Source: Riptortus pedestris
Lineage: Eukaryota > Arthropoda > Insecta > Hemiptera > Alydidae
DNA length: 64,000 nucleotides
NCBI GenBank assembly: GCA_019009955.1
Contig: CM032228.1
Coordinates: 70,512,501-70,576,500 of the forward strand
Reading direction: 5' to 3'
In this document: piece by piece, positions 39,029 to 50,800 of the stretch
How the letters are laid out: every line of letters starts with the position of its first letter
Position numbering within the stretch: position 1 is the stretch's first letter
Notes under the pieces: generated by a model
What the model was told of the DNA's origin: nothing
The model's input: only the letters and a program-made list of their open reading frames with translations
The model's database searches: none
Program-made: the position numbers and the translations under genes

Positions 39029-40016
39029 GTAGATTTCCCTTAGGAGAAATGAGATACTGAGGTTGTACTCGTGAAGCAAGTTTTGAAAAATTTCCCCAAA
39101 ATGACCATCGATCACTTAGTAGTAGACGACGAAAATGAGGTCCGTTCAATGTTAAACGTATATATTTCTCTGTTTCCGCTCTGGCGGTCGAAACTTCTGT
39201 TTCATCGTTACCAAACTCGATATTTATTCGTTTTATGTAAAACTAAAGATCGAGTTCGTTAACAGCTGAAATCGGACCGGTCGGAGGGGGGAGGTTAGAG
39301 GGGGGAATTTCGAAAATTCAGAATATCTCCATTACTATAAGTCGGATCGAACAATTGTATATAAGCAATCTTGTTGCAAATTAAATTACCTATAAATGTT
39401 GGAATATACTTTCTTTCTCTATCTCAAATATTTCTATATTCTAAATTCAAATATTCTATATTTTTTAATTTTCAGCCATCATTAAACCCCCTTTCTTTTC
39501 CATCGCCTGTTAAGAATATCCCAATAAATCATGAGCCGTCTTATTTCAATCCAAAATACCAAATATTGTGTTCAACAAATCTTTTCTAGAAGAGATAGAT
39601 TCAAGACGTTCCGATGACCCTCCCCCCCCCTCCCCTCCCGTCTTTTGTTCTTGGAAAATAAGAGTGATAGAGATAAAAATTAATCTGATTCATTATAAAA
39701 TACAATACTACATATATGAAACAGCTTTCAATGAAATTAATAAGATATAATTAAGTAATCGTTTTTCTTTCCGGTCAAGAGTATTTCTATCTATCTATTC
39801 AGCTCTGAGAGTTTGGCTGACCTATTTGTTTATAATTCAGACGCTTCCTGTTGTGGAGACTATTAAAATGGAAACTGACTGAATCATTTCTCATTATTTT
39901 GTATTTATTCGTGTAATATTTAAGGCAGTGTTAATTGTTGCCAGAATGTAGATTTATGTATTGTAAAACTTCAAATCTGCTTAGTTCTCGCATTCCCAGA
40001 ATGACGGACTTTTCTA
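39029..40016 (+). mobile_element. Element A, complete long variant without TA core
   Basis: 5' TTTTAGTAGATTTCCCTTAG; left block; only TATATA at the core; right block; then the long-variant body (TTTCCGGTCAAGAGTATTTC, AGCTCTGAGAGTTTGGCTGA). 3' end CAAATCTGCTTAGTTCTCGC then AGAATGACGGACTTTTC. About 990 bp. Confidence 0.8.
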
Positions 40017-40259
40017 AGTACAAGTTGCATTATTAGGATTGGGAGTTCACAGAGGAGCGAAAACCAAAATATATTATGTGTTTGTATTTTGTAATCTTCT
40101 AAAGCGTCTATAAGTGTGTGTGTGTGTGGTGAGCGTACATGCGCCTGTTTACAATTATTTACTAATAAACTATAGAATACTTATACTTAAAATTTAAAGT
40201 ATATATTCTATAATTTAAAGCCACAAGCCCGTTTTACACCTGAATTAATCGGGCAGAAC
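40017..40259. other. Unassigned sequence
   Basis: Contains a short (TG)n at 40115-40127; nothing else recognised. Confidence 0.4.
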
Positions 40260-40860
40260 CGCTCGGTGGATTTTCGAGATCCGGGTACCGTTTTGTTCAT
40301 CATGGTCACTTTTTGCTTTGAAAAATTGTCGGATTCGAGGTAGCTCCCTCTCCCGGCGAGATAAGCCCCTCCGAAATTTTTTATTCCCAGCCTCCCCCGC
40401 GACGCCTTAAATTCGCTATTTCTCTGCCCGTTCCGAGTATCGCTTTACCGATCGGGGGAAAAACTCTCGGATACATACCCTTTCGTTCGACGCCTCAAAC
40501 GCGAATAACCGCCTACTCCCGTCCCGACAAATGACGATCGAATTCGAAAGTATACTTTTTCTTGCGACCCGCCAAACTCCCGTTCTATCGCCTCATTTTT
40601 TATTTTCGAACCGTCATTTTTCAGCTCGAGCGTACGGTCTAGGTAGCCACCGAGCCGATTTCCCCTACCGCACTCCGCCGCCCTGTACGGACCCTCCGAA
40701 ATCGACCCTCCTAAAACTCCTCTCTTTCCGCCGCTCTCCCTCCTCTCCCGTTGGGCCTACGCCCACGCCGATTTCGGCCCCTCCTCCGGCTATCGCTCCG
40801 CTACCGACGCCCAAAGACCACCTCGGTCTCCGGTCGAAGGGCGAAGGGCGAGGTTAATGG
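40260..40860. other. CpG-rich island of unknown origin
   Basis: A ~600-bp block with strikingly higher GC and dense CpG (for example TTCGAGGTAGCTCCCTCTCC, CCCCGCGACGCC, CCGACGCCCAAAGACCACCT) in an otherwise AT-rich, CpG-poor window. The plus strand is pyrimidine-rich. A 108-codon frame (40531-40857) is Pro/Ser-rich with no domain I recognise. An AATAAA lies downstream at 40925. It could be a promoter-type island, a captured host segment inside a Helitron, or foreign DNA. Confidence 0.5.
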
Positions 40861-41250
40861 AAATGTAATGAAATGTTAATATGTTTATCTAATGTATGTC
40901 GTTAGAGTTTAAGTATGTCGTCTAAATAAACCTGCTTGCAGTAGCGAGAGGTTTTTCACTTTCAGACACTTTTTTAATATCAAAATTTATTTTAAGCTAA
41001 TTGACTTTCAAAATTGTTTTATTTTCTTCATTTATAGTTATGTATTTGCATTATTATTGTTGATTTGTTTTGGCTTTTTTCTATTATTAGTCTAGAACTG
41101 TTAGTTTTGTAAAGACGTGTAATGCGCAGCCTACCAGATAATCAAAGAACTAAAACGACTTCTTTTCATTCTTTTATTTTTCCTTTTCATTTCATAACTT
41201 TCAATGTTTATTATTTGCAAAAACTTTTAATTCCTTATTTCACTTAAGTT
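40861..41250. other. Unassigned AT-rich sequence
   Basis: Nothing recognised except AAATAAACCTGC at 40924, a possible polyadenylation signal. Confidence 0.35.
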
Positions 41251-41329
41251 ATATTTATTTATTTATTTGGAGCTTCGCAGCTATGGCGATGTTGGTCGGG
41301 GAGAAAAACTGTATAAAATTAAAAAAATA

Positions 41330-41585
41330 ATAAAAAAAAACGAAACGAAACAAAATTAATTTAAACGAACATAAAACAACATAACAGAAATGTAACATGA
41401 AAAATAGAAAAGTAACACGAAACAGAAATGGAACACAAAAAACAGGAATGGAACAGAAAACAGAAACAGATAAACAGAACTGAAACGAAAAACAGGACTG
41501 GAATGGATCACAATACCATATGGAAAAACAAAACAAAGAAATGGAAATCAAAAACAAAGTGGAAAACAAAAAACAGAAATGGAAC
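41330..41585. repeat. Degenerate A-rich minisatellite
   Basis: Loose repetition of a ~17-bp motif around ACAGAAATGGAACACAAAA. It produces a Phe/Cys-rich minus-strand frame (41255-41569) with no sign of selection. Confidence 0.6.
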
Positions 41586-42035
41586 TTTACTTATGTTTAC
41601 TTAAGGCAATTTTTGACATTTAAATAGTCTTTTCCTACTTCCCCTTTTTACAAAAGTAAATTTAACGGTTTATTGTAATGGATATTTTTAAACGTAATGT
41701 ACTTGGTAACGATTTCATAATATGTAAATTTAATTATACAATTTAAATCAATTTTTTTCTCTTATTAAGATTTTCGTGAATATAGTCATTTATTTTTCGT
41801 CAGGTAAATAGTGCAACTTTTTTCATCTTCTTTCTTCTTGAATGACACGAAATAAATTATTTCCCAACCGAATGGGGATCATTTCTTGCAGATGAACTTT
41901 ACAGATGTAACGATAAGAATTACGAATCTGGAAAATACATGTATAATTAAAATTTAGAAAGCAGGAGGTAGAAGCCCGAGTCGATTTACGGCGATCCCGA
42001 AGGGATCGCTTTACCTGTTGTGGCGCTGCCAAAGT

Positions 42036-42086
42036 GCTTTTTTAAGGGGGTCAAGGGGGCGTAGCCCCCTTGCTGGCGTGAGCTAG
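42036..42086 (+). mobile_element. Helitron 3' terminus, second family
   Basis: AAGGGGGC, GTA, GCCCCCTT (42053-42071) forms an 8-bp perfect hairpin, followed 11 nt later by CTAG (42083-42086) and a T. This is the textbook Helitron 3' end. The 5' end is not identified, so the element's extent, including whether it covers the CpG-rich block, is open. Confidence 0.68.
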
Positions 42087-43862
42087 TTTTTATTAATGGT
42101 GTCAAACATTTTTCCGTTTAATTGCAAATACAAAATAAATTATATTTTCCTAAATGAATAATGATTATTAAGGTTTGACGTGCAAACCTTTTTATTGTTT
42201 ATTGCATTTGAGGTTAGTCATATGGCAAGTATATACCGATTGGGTTGGGCCATTTATTTGATACAGATATTGGCAAATGAATTGTCTAATCCTAGCCTGG
42301 CTAGAATAGATAAGCCGGAACAATGAGCTGATGTTCAACAAAAGATACAGCTAATTATCAGTTAAATTCGCCATTACAAAATCGTCAATTATGACTTAAT
42401 TATTGAATATATATATGAGGAAGATAAATTGAATGCGGAATGAACTCATTCATATCTTTATAAGCTTTCATATGAACCCGAAAGGATTTACTTGCCCAAA
42501 TCCAAACGAAGGTTTGTTCCAAGGCCTATATCAACAAACTAATTTCATTGAACTTGGAAAACCAAAATGGGCCGAAGGCTGAACCCCGGAATCGGTTTCC
42601 TTATCTGAATACACGATATTGACGTTGGAAAGGATCCGTGAATGTCGAAAGGAATATCATTGACTCTACAGGGCTATTCACTAATGAATATCATTGACTT
42701 GGTGGACCTATTCACTAAGCGAATCACTATATCAGCTGTTATCAGTGGCTATCAATCATTGCAGTCCTACCAACTTAACTCCGCCTCCAACATGGCATTG
42801 ACTAATTATAACCAGCCAAGTGATTAATCGACTAACTTTACCTCTCCACCGCCCCTATTCGCGCCATTTTCCATTTGAACTACAGTCACTTTATCTTTAG
42901 CCGAATTTTTTTCACTCACTTTATTCATACATTTTTTATCCCGGGGGTTTAAAAATATTGACTCAAGCAGACGCACCGATTAGTTAGGTTCATCAATCGT
43001 TTGTTTAATCCCATTAATCTCAAAATGTGGGGGAGGGGGGTGCGGAACTCTTGCCTATCCATCTAGGGGAAAGCTCTAGGGCTTAAAAAACGCTGAAAAT
43101 AGCTTGAGGTATAGTTAGATTAATAAGCATAACTTATTTTTAATGCAATGCATCATTTAAGCTTTTTATTTCACTGGCATGATTATATTAAAATTAGCTA
43201 TAGTTACAAAGTTGTAGTTTAAAGAATGTTAGAAATACCACAAGATGCTTTTGGAGCAATTTTTTTTGGTTCATGGAAAGAAAAATGGAGCATAAATTAG
43301 TCATTAAATTATTTTATTTAGTTGTTCCACTGACATTTAAAGTAATTAATTCTTTACCCACATTTTGGAAAAAGAACTTTAATAAACAGAACATCGGTGC
43401 TCAGCCATTACGACCAAAAACGGATGCTGTGGAAACAGGTTTACATTGTTTAAGTGTACCATGTAAATTCTTTTCAAATTTATTTTCTTCACATTTTCAA
43501 GGACAAAAAATATTCCTTGATTGGAAATGATTTTAATTTGTATAAAAATTAGAAAGGAAATGATAGTCATTAATAGTTCCTTAATTAATTAGTAAGGTAT
43601 TTAATAGGCCCCAAGAGTCCATGGAGATGTCTGTGTTAAGTCTCTCCATTCAATGTCATATTGTGGAATCATCACAGACCTTCGATGTTTACTTAGTTAT
43701 GTATGAAGTTTGCATCGGGTTAGGTGATTATATATTTTTAGGATATGAACCAGATGCAATAACTTTTGGCATATACACGTTTATTTTAAATATTCTGTGA
43801 TAATTTTGGATAAGTAATTTATTTTATGCAAACTATTTTTAATTATGAGATTATTGTAAAAT
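42087..43862. other. Unassigned sequence
   Basis: Mostly AT-rich. CCTATTCACTAA is repeated near 42670 and 42705. A G-run lies near 43030. Frames of 61-85 codons have no recognisable motif. Confidence 0.4.
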
Positions 43863-44672
43863 AATCCATTCATAGAAAGCTTACCTGCCTGCGGAAATCC
43901 ATTCATAGAAAACGTACCTACCTGCGGAAATCCATTCATAGAAAGCGTACCTGCCTGCGGAAATCCATTCATAGAAAACGTAACTGCCTGCGGAAATCCA
44001 TTCATAGAAAACGTACCTGCCTGCGGAAATCCATTCATAGAAAGCGTACCTGCCTGCGGAAATCCATTCATAGAAAACGTACCTGCCTGCGGAAATCCAT
44101 TCATAGAAAGCGTACCTGCCTGCGGAAATCCATTCATAGAAAGCGTACCTGCCTGCGGAAATCCATTCATAGAAAGCGTGCCTGCCTGCGGAAATCCATT
44201 CATAGAAAGCGTACCTGCCTGCGGAAATCCATTCATAGAAAACGTACCTGCCTGCGGAAATCCATTCATAGAAAACGTACCTGCCTGCGGAAATCCATTC
44301 ATAGAAATCGTGCCTGCCTGCGGAAATCCATTCATAGAAAGCGTGCCTGCCTGCGGAAATCCATTCATAGAAAACGTACCTGCCTGCGGAAATCCATTCA
44401 TAGAAAGCATTCTTGACTGCGGAAATTCGTTCATAAAAAACTACTTTCCTACAGAAATCCATTCATAAAATGCTAGCTGCCTGCGGAAATCCATTCATAT
44501 AGAGCATTCTAGTCTGCGGAAATTCATTCATAAAAAGCTACCTGCCTGCGGATATCCATTAAAACAAATCATTCTGGTCTTTAGATATTCATTAATAAAA
44601 AACATAATTGCCTTCGGCGGCCCATTCATAAAAAGTATAACTGCCTTTGGAAATCCATTCATAAGGAGCATT
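43863..44672. repeat. 33-bp minisatellite
   Basis: Unit ATCCATTCATAGAAAACGTA then CCTGCCTGCGGAA, 33 bp. About 16-17 near-identical copies to about 44408, then roughly eight decayed copies to 44672. Variation is concentrated at AAAAC/AAAGC/AAATC. Because 33 is a multiple of 3 and the unit lacks stops in several frames, frames of 217, 193 and 96 codons run through it. Confidence 0.93.
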
Positions 44673-44914
44673 TGAAATGTATAGTTCGTGATATGCAATA
44701 TCACACATCTTATTACAGATTTGATTAATCCTTTGACTGAGCAAACTTGTACCAGGTTGGGTGTTTATATACTGTAACAATATGAACATTTACAAGAACA
44801 TATTGACCCATTCACTGCCGCACTGAGGAATAATTTCAGACCAACGATGATTATTGACTTATGTAACTTGTTTAGTAAGCACCGGAGGAATGGACATTTA
44901 TATCCATTGAAGCG

Positions 44915-44925
<11 letters not shown>

Positions 44926-44981
<56 letters not shown>
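44926..44981. repeat. (TA)n microsatellite
   Basis: Pure TA, about 56 bp. Confidence 0.95.
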
Positions 44982-44984
<3 letters not shown>

Positions 44985-45085
44985 AACAATATGAACCATT
45001 TGAAAGAACAAATTGTATATACTAATATAGTTTGCATATATTATAATGTAATATTTTAGGATAAGTGGTTTATTTTATCCATTTT

Positions 45086-45391
45086 TGAGGTGCTGGATGG
45101 TGAAGGAATTATCTCAGGTAAGAAAAAACGCCTCGATTCTTCATGGTGATGGAATTATCTCAGCAAAGAAAAAACGCCTCGTTCCTTCACTATTCTTGAG
45201 GTGCTGGATGGTGAAGGAATTATCTCAGGTAAGAAAAAACGCCTCGTTCCTTCACTATTCTTGAGGTGCTGGATGGTGAAGGAATTATCTCAGGTAAGAA
45301 AAAACGCCTCGTTCCTTCACTATTCTTGAGGTGCTGGATGGTGAAGGAATTATCTCAGGTAAGAAAAAACGCCTCGTTCCTTCACTATTCT
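45086..45391 (+). repeat. 65-bp tandem repeat
   Basis: Full units start at 45197, 45262 and 45327, each beginning TGAGGTGCTGGATGGTGAAG and ending CGTTCCTTCACTATTCT; a rearranged copy lies at 45086-45196. Each unit contains CTCAGGTAAG, a donor-like string. Confidence 0.92.
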
Positions 45392-45430
45392 ATGAGAATA
45401 GTGAAGGAACGAGGCGTTTTTTCTTACCTG
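45356..45430. repeat. Perfect 36-bp hairpin ending the 65-bp array
   Basis: The last 36 bp of the final unit (45356-45391) is followed by ATG and then its exact reverse complement (45395-45430). Confidence 0.95.
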
Positions 45431-46069
45431 GTTTATTTCGAGCGAGCAATTTTTTCAAGAAAGAATCAAGACCAGATAAGGCCCTTCTCCTCTCTCTTCC
45501 TCTGAGCACTTTCGGGGCACACGTTCCATCAGTAGTGCCTGTTTATGTTGCCTTTTGATTAGCTTCCTCTATCATCCATCACCTCAAAAGTGGACACAGA
45601 ATCTTCGAACTATTTCTTAAATTCAACGTTGGCACAAAATTGTTAATGATGTACTCCGAAATCGCTCTGACGCTCAGAATAAATAATTTGGAAAAGCAAT
45701 CCTGCACCTCCAAAATGGAAGTATTTTTAATCATGGGTATGTTTTATCAAATTGAAACTGCCAGGAAAAGCTACATTTTTTCATGGCGCGTCTCACGTTT
45801 TGAATCCTTTTTATGTCCCATCAAGATCATAGAACAATTTAAATTAAATTCAGCTTCAAGCGTCCAGAAGGCAAGGCTATGTGTTAGCTAATATATAGAT
45901 TCAGTCAGATATCTATAGATCAGCCGACTTGCAACCATATGCAAGGTCATTAAAGTCAATTTCCATTGATGATTGATTCATGAACCTGGGTGAACTATTG
46001 TAACTAGATATTCTCATCGATTAAGATGCTGATTAAATTTTAAAGATTAGTATATGGGTTTAACCCATA
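45431..46069. other. Unassigned sequence
   Basis: No gene recognised. Confidence 0.4.
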
Positions 46070-46180
46070 TAATTTTCTTATCAACTATTGAGGTCGTACA
46101 CATGACGCGATTTTCGAAATATTTCCTCAAATGTCCATCAACCTACCCAGGAGAAGACGAAAATAAGGTTCGTTCAAAGC

Positions 46181-46245
<65 letters not shown>

Positions 46246-46698
46246 GTAACCTCTGTTGTAACATTGTTTTTTCTCGATATTTAAACGTTCCATGTAAATA
46301 TGAAGATCGAGTTGTTAACGGCTGAACCAATAGAAAAGGCGGTTTAGAAGGGGGATTTCGAAAAATTTCAAGTATCTTCGTTATTATACGTCGGATCGAA
46401 AAAGCGTGTAGAACAGTTCTTATTGAAAATTAAATGTTCTATAAGTATTGTTATATACCTTTTTTTCAGTTCTTGATTATTAACAGAGATATTTGCATTT
46501 TATAGCTTTCGGCCTTCAGTAACCCCTCCTACTCATGTCATATTAACAATAAACTATTATATCATGAAGCTCTTTATTTGAAGCCTAAAAACCGAATTAT
46601 GTTTTCATTGAACTTTTATTTTTTGAGATAATTGCAAATACGTGGGGCACGTGGGAAACCTGTTAAGTTTTCCCAGCCCATGCGTGACGGACTTTTAA
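46070..46698 (+). mobile_element. Element A copy with a Helitron start at its core
   Basis: Left block AACTATTGAGGTCGTACACA; core (TG)n(TA)n 46180-46241; then AATTGTAACCTCTGTTGTAA, which is the Helitron H 5' start, running directly into element A right-block sequence at CTCGATATTTAAACGTTCC. 3' end GCACGTGGGAAACCTGTTAA then GCCCATGCGTGACGGACTTT. Confidence 0.75.
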
Positions 46699-47389
46699 AA
46701 TCATATGTATATTTCTGAAGTTAATGTAATTTTCATAGAATACTAAAATGAGGCATTCCAGCGAACATGAATTAAATAATTCATAAGATGGTATTGGCCA
46801 GTTGTTGCCCAATGTTTATGGCATAGTAAATGTTGAAATCGACTATGAAAGAATATATTTTTGTAATATAGAATCTGTAAAAGAATACTTATTTTGTGAA
46901 TTTTATTTGACATATTTATTTTATGCTCTATTGAATGAATTAATTGCAAATTTTAGAGCGGAGATATATTCCTTACATTATTCAGAGGACCTTAAGCTAA
47001 ATAAATTTATAATATCGAATGATGATGATATTGCATTATTGTTCTGATAATATTATCAGATTTTTCCCCCCTAGCTTCCAAGGATAGGTCCTTTAAGTTC
47101 TTCGAATCAATATCGCACCCAGGGTTAATGCCACTGAACTAGGGGAACTGAACGAAGTCGGATCCTGAATAAGAAATAAGCTTTAGAATCTGAGTAAGAT
47201 TAAGGCGGGCTCCAGGAATTCTTGGAACAGAGTGTAATCCTCAAGGTGTTACGGTTTCTTCGTATCAGCTCAAAGAAATTCCTCTCTCTACATTTACGGT
47301 CAAATTTAATATGTTTCATTTGTAACAAGAGTAGTACACTTTTATATTCAAATTGTTTGTTAACAAATACTAATATGAAATTTAAATAA
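46699..47389. other. Unassigned sequence
   Basis: Frames of 81 codons (46802-47047) and 110 codons (minus, 47200-47532) show no recognisable domain. Confidence 0.35.
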
Positions 47390-47525
47390 GAATGATTACA
47401 TCTCAGAAACTTTAGAAATTTTAATAGCTCCTCCTTATTACTGAAGTAAAAGTGGAGTAGTGAGGTCAAGTCTAAGTTCATTAAAGTTTGTATTGATGAG
47501 CACATATTTAAAAAAACAAAAAACA
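47390..47525 (-). repeat. Dispersed repeat R3, copy 1
   Basis: Its reverse complement shares AATATGTGCTCATCA, TTTTACTTCAGTAATAAGGA and GGAGCTA with 53365-53480. Confidence 0.65.
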
Positions 47526-47715
47526 ATGGCAAATGTCTTGGACCCGCAGTTGGAATGCAACTGCTTCTGTACAGCGTGATTCTAGTAAACTCTTATCCTA
47601 TGCCATTTTTATTTAAATTGTAACAACTGTTTTATTTCATAGAATTTCAATTTACTTTTATACTTAATATCATTTACCTATTTTTTTTGTATTTTAAACA
47701 CATCTGCAGCTGCTG

Positions 47716-47725
47716 ATGAGCTCTC

Positions 47726-47803
<78 letters not shown>

Positions 47804-47806
47804 ACA
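47716..47806. repeat. (CT)n(CA)n microsatellite
   Basis: CT to about 47757, CA to about 47806. Confidence 0.95.
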
Positions 47807-48879
47807 TGAAGGGTTTTGTACTGGAGAAGAAAGAGGGAATAGGGTTTGAGATATCTTCATCTGTGGATCCCTGCCGGATCGTTCATGTGCAGTTTTGTTA
47901 TGTACAAAAAAGTTATTGAACAGAAATATAAGAAATACAATTTTCATATGCCAAAAAAGTTTCTGCAGTCAAAATGATATTGATTTTTTTTTATATATCA
48001 AATATTGTATCCTTTATGATAAATAACCAAAGAAAGTCAAGTATCCTTTAAGAATGACCTCGTCTTATGAAATTGTAATTTCGGATGTTTTGCTTCCTTA
48101 TACGTAGTAGAGGAAGCATTATAATTCTAAATATGTTCATTACTTGCAATAGACTTATCTGTTTTGACCCTCCCTGAGACCTTTGTACAAGATTCTGCGT
48201 GACGTTAGTACATAACAACATCTCTCGCATAACTCCAAAAAGACCTTACAATATTAGTATTTTCCATTAGAGATTTTTGTAACGTCTAGTGTGCGCGCTT
48301 CTCCTGTTCACTGAAATCGACTAAGGAGACAAAGAAAGAAAACACCAATAGTGAATTTCTCCGAACATTAACTTCCTTCTATTTCGTTCTAAATCATTAA
48401 TAGATCTCTATTTATTTAATTTTATGACTGTTTTCTATTGCGATAAATTGGAAAGGAGATATCGTTCAAACTTAGTAATTGAAATGATTTGCAGCCAAAC
48501 ATTTTGTTTATTTTATTTAACAGGAGTAGAGTGGAAGTCATGTGGTGGCCACATGAGATTTGTTTGTTGAACATTCATTTCCAATGTGTATTGAGGGACT
48601 GAAATAGTGAAGGAAGATCAGAGGAACCTAAATGGGACAATCTACCAATAAATACATCAAAAGGGGGAAGAGAATTCTGCTCGATACCAGATTGGTTCAA
48701 AAACAATCATCCTTCCCACAAAAGTCGCTAACTAATGTTAACTACGAATATGCAATACATTAAATAGTAGTTTTGTATCCCCAGTCCAGATGCACTGACG
48801 TACAATAAGAGAGAAAGCAGTCATGGAGAAAACTGTCCAAAAATCAGTCTACCTCATTGTGTTTGTTGTGTAAATTGGT
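47807..48879. other. Unassigned sequence
   Basis: Nothing recognised. Confidence 0.4.
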
Positions 48880-49152
48880 GGAGCTTTGTTTCATCTTGCA
48901 CCAGCAGTGCTCAGAGACTTGACTTGAAGAACACCAGGTTGTTGACTTACAAATGAAATTCCCGGAAGTGCGCATGCAGCTAGAACAAGTGGGGGAGGGG
49001 TGTGCTTAAATAATTTATCTGCTGAGAACCTTACACGTGTAGTCAAGCCAAACAGGGACCTAATGACTTAAAATTAAAAGATCATTAGGACTTATTAACT
49101 TTAGGGTTTTTTATAACAATTTGTTTAAAGTGACATGTATCTACTATATCTA

Positions 49153-49186
<34 letters not shown>

Positions 49187-49191
<5 letters not shown>

Positions 49192-49810
49192 GTAACCTCT
49201 GTCTGTACATTGATTTTTTTCGCGAAATTTCACGATAAAGTTTCGTTTTGCATGTCATGGACACAATATCTGCATTTTGTTTCTTTCGTATGTGCTTGTT
49301 TATTTGTTTGTTTGTTTGTTACCTTTTCACGCATAAACGGCTGAATCGAATTTTATGAAACTTGGTATGTATATTACTACTAGTCCAACTTAGACTTAAG
49401 GCTATATTAATATTCTCTAATAAAAAACAGGAGTGGGGATTGTAGGGGAGGCCTGAAATTAAAAATAGTGATATTTCGTTTCCTATTCGTTTTCTGCAAA
49501 TATGCACATGGCAAAAGTAGTTTATTTTTTTCTTTGAAGTGACATTTGTGATATTCACTTCTGTCTTATAACAAAGTATAAACGAGATATACACTAAAAC
49601 TTTAGAGGGAGCTAAATCTATGTTAATATTTTGACCTTAATAACTCAAAGCTATGCATAATGCACAGGAGGAATATGACAATTGGAGGACAGTGAGGTCT
49701 AACATAAAAAATTAATTTTATTATTAAAAAGTCTACAGCAACGACGGGTATAAACCCTAAACACTGGGACGGGTAAATGTCAAAATATTGTGCAATGAAA
49801 AGCCTTGCCA

Positions 49811-49815
<5 letters not shown>
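49187..49815 (+). mobile_element. Helitron H copy, internally deleted
   Basis: 5' AAAATTGTAACCTCTGTCTG after a TA tract, the first internal unit, a jump at about 49612 to the tail (AATGCACAGGAGGAATATGA, CACTGGGACGGGTAAATGTC), then GCCTTGCCAAAAATATATAT. The CTAGT terminus is lost in the following (TA)n. Confidence 0.75.
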
Positions 49816-49872
<57 letters not shown>

Positions 49873-49984
49873 AGCTTAAAGATCCTGGAATGAGTTGTCC
49901 CCTGTAGACTGTAGGGAGTTGTTTTACAGTGGTCAGTTCACATGGGTCTGCCACATGGGCGCGATATCTATGAGTGTCATAATC

Positions 49985-50190
49985 GTTAGCCATCCCTAGG
50001 GGCTGACATACGTAAACTCGCTAGATTTCCGCTTATACACTAGAACCGCGACACTAGTCCGTTCTGGTAGCGAACTAGCTAACTAATGTTTTTCCCGGGA
50101 TGGGGGGATTGAACCGTCAACTATTTTTACCTTGAGCATACTAAGGATATGGATAGTTGCATCCGCGCCTTAATCTGCAAGACTTAATTT
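49985..50190 (-). mobile_element. tRNA-derived SINE (in arm 2)
   Basis: Minus strand: TTAAGGCGCGGATGCAACTA, then GACGGTTCAATCCCCCCATC (B box GGTTCAATCCC), TTCGCTACCAGAACGGACTA and GTGTATAAGCGG. Matches 26236-26410. Confidence 0.65.
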
Positions 50191-50225
50191 AATTGTTATC
50201 AATTTTTTATGCAGTTTTAATGATC

Positions 50226-50284
<59 letters not shown>

Positions 50285-50399
50285 CCATTTCCTCTACATA
50301 GTAACCCTATGTGGAGGGATCTTATTTTTCTGCACATGCCATGCATATTTGCATTATATGTGCATTTTGTCAAAAATTTTAACAATTTTTTATATAATA

Positions 50400-50800
50400 A
50401 TATATACATATAATGAAACGTAAATAAGATTATAAAAATTAAACTTGATAAAATAAACAAAAAACATTAAATAGTACAATTAAATAACCAATAAAAATGA
50501 CATTATATTAAGTTTGTATTATCTTTTCCTCTTTCAACTTAATGATATCGTAGGCTATTTCTTTTAATAAATTTATGTGTTTTGAAAATAAAATATCAGA
50601 ACTGATAGGCCATCCGGGAATATGAGTCTTTAACTGTTTTCGTATGTCCTGAGTCAGTCTTCATTCATAAATCAGGTGAATGTAACTGTCGCATTCACAA
50701 GTATTTGAGTCAGTAAGTTTGAATCTGTATAAGTAAGAGTTTGTATTTCCGTGTACAGTTAGTGTTTGTGTGAGATAAAATGTATGTTGGGATATTGGTT
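50400..50800 (-). pseudogene. LINE ORF C-terminal relic
   Basis: Minus strand: TFYLTQTLTVHGNTNSYLYR then FKLTDSNTCECDSYIHLIYE, a stop, and QDIRKQLKTHIPGWPISSDI. This matches the FYLTQ.LTGHG.F..YL...C.CG....HLL.EC tail of RNase H-bearing non-LTR elements. One stop is visible; 5' truncated. An AT-rich 3' tail runs to about 50285. Confidence 0.72.

Noticed and set aside
40531..40857. 108-codon Pro/Ser-rich frame as an exon
   Set aside because: Open only because of the GC-rich, pyrimidine-rich composition; no family resemblance and no clear splice sites.
42642..42827. Short open frame in an apparent low-copy stretch
   Set aside because: 61 codons, no motif, and local direct repeats explain part of it.
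43781..44434. 217-codon frame with 11-residue repeats as a secreted or structural repeat protein
   Set aside because: The 33-bp period keeps several frames open on both strands, the unit decays in place, and there is no signal peptide or promoter evidence. Treated as a minisatellite.
47200..47532. 110-codon minus-strand frame as a gene
   Set aside because: Overlaps dispersed repeat R3 and shows no recognisable domain or signal.
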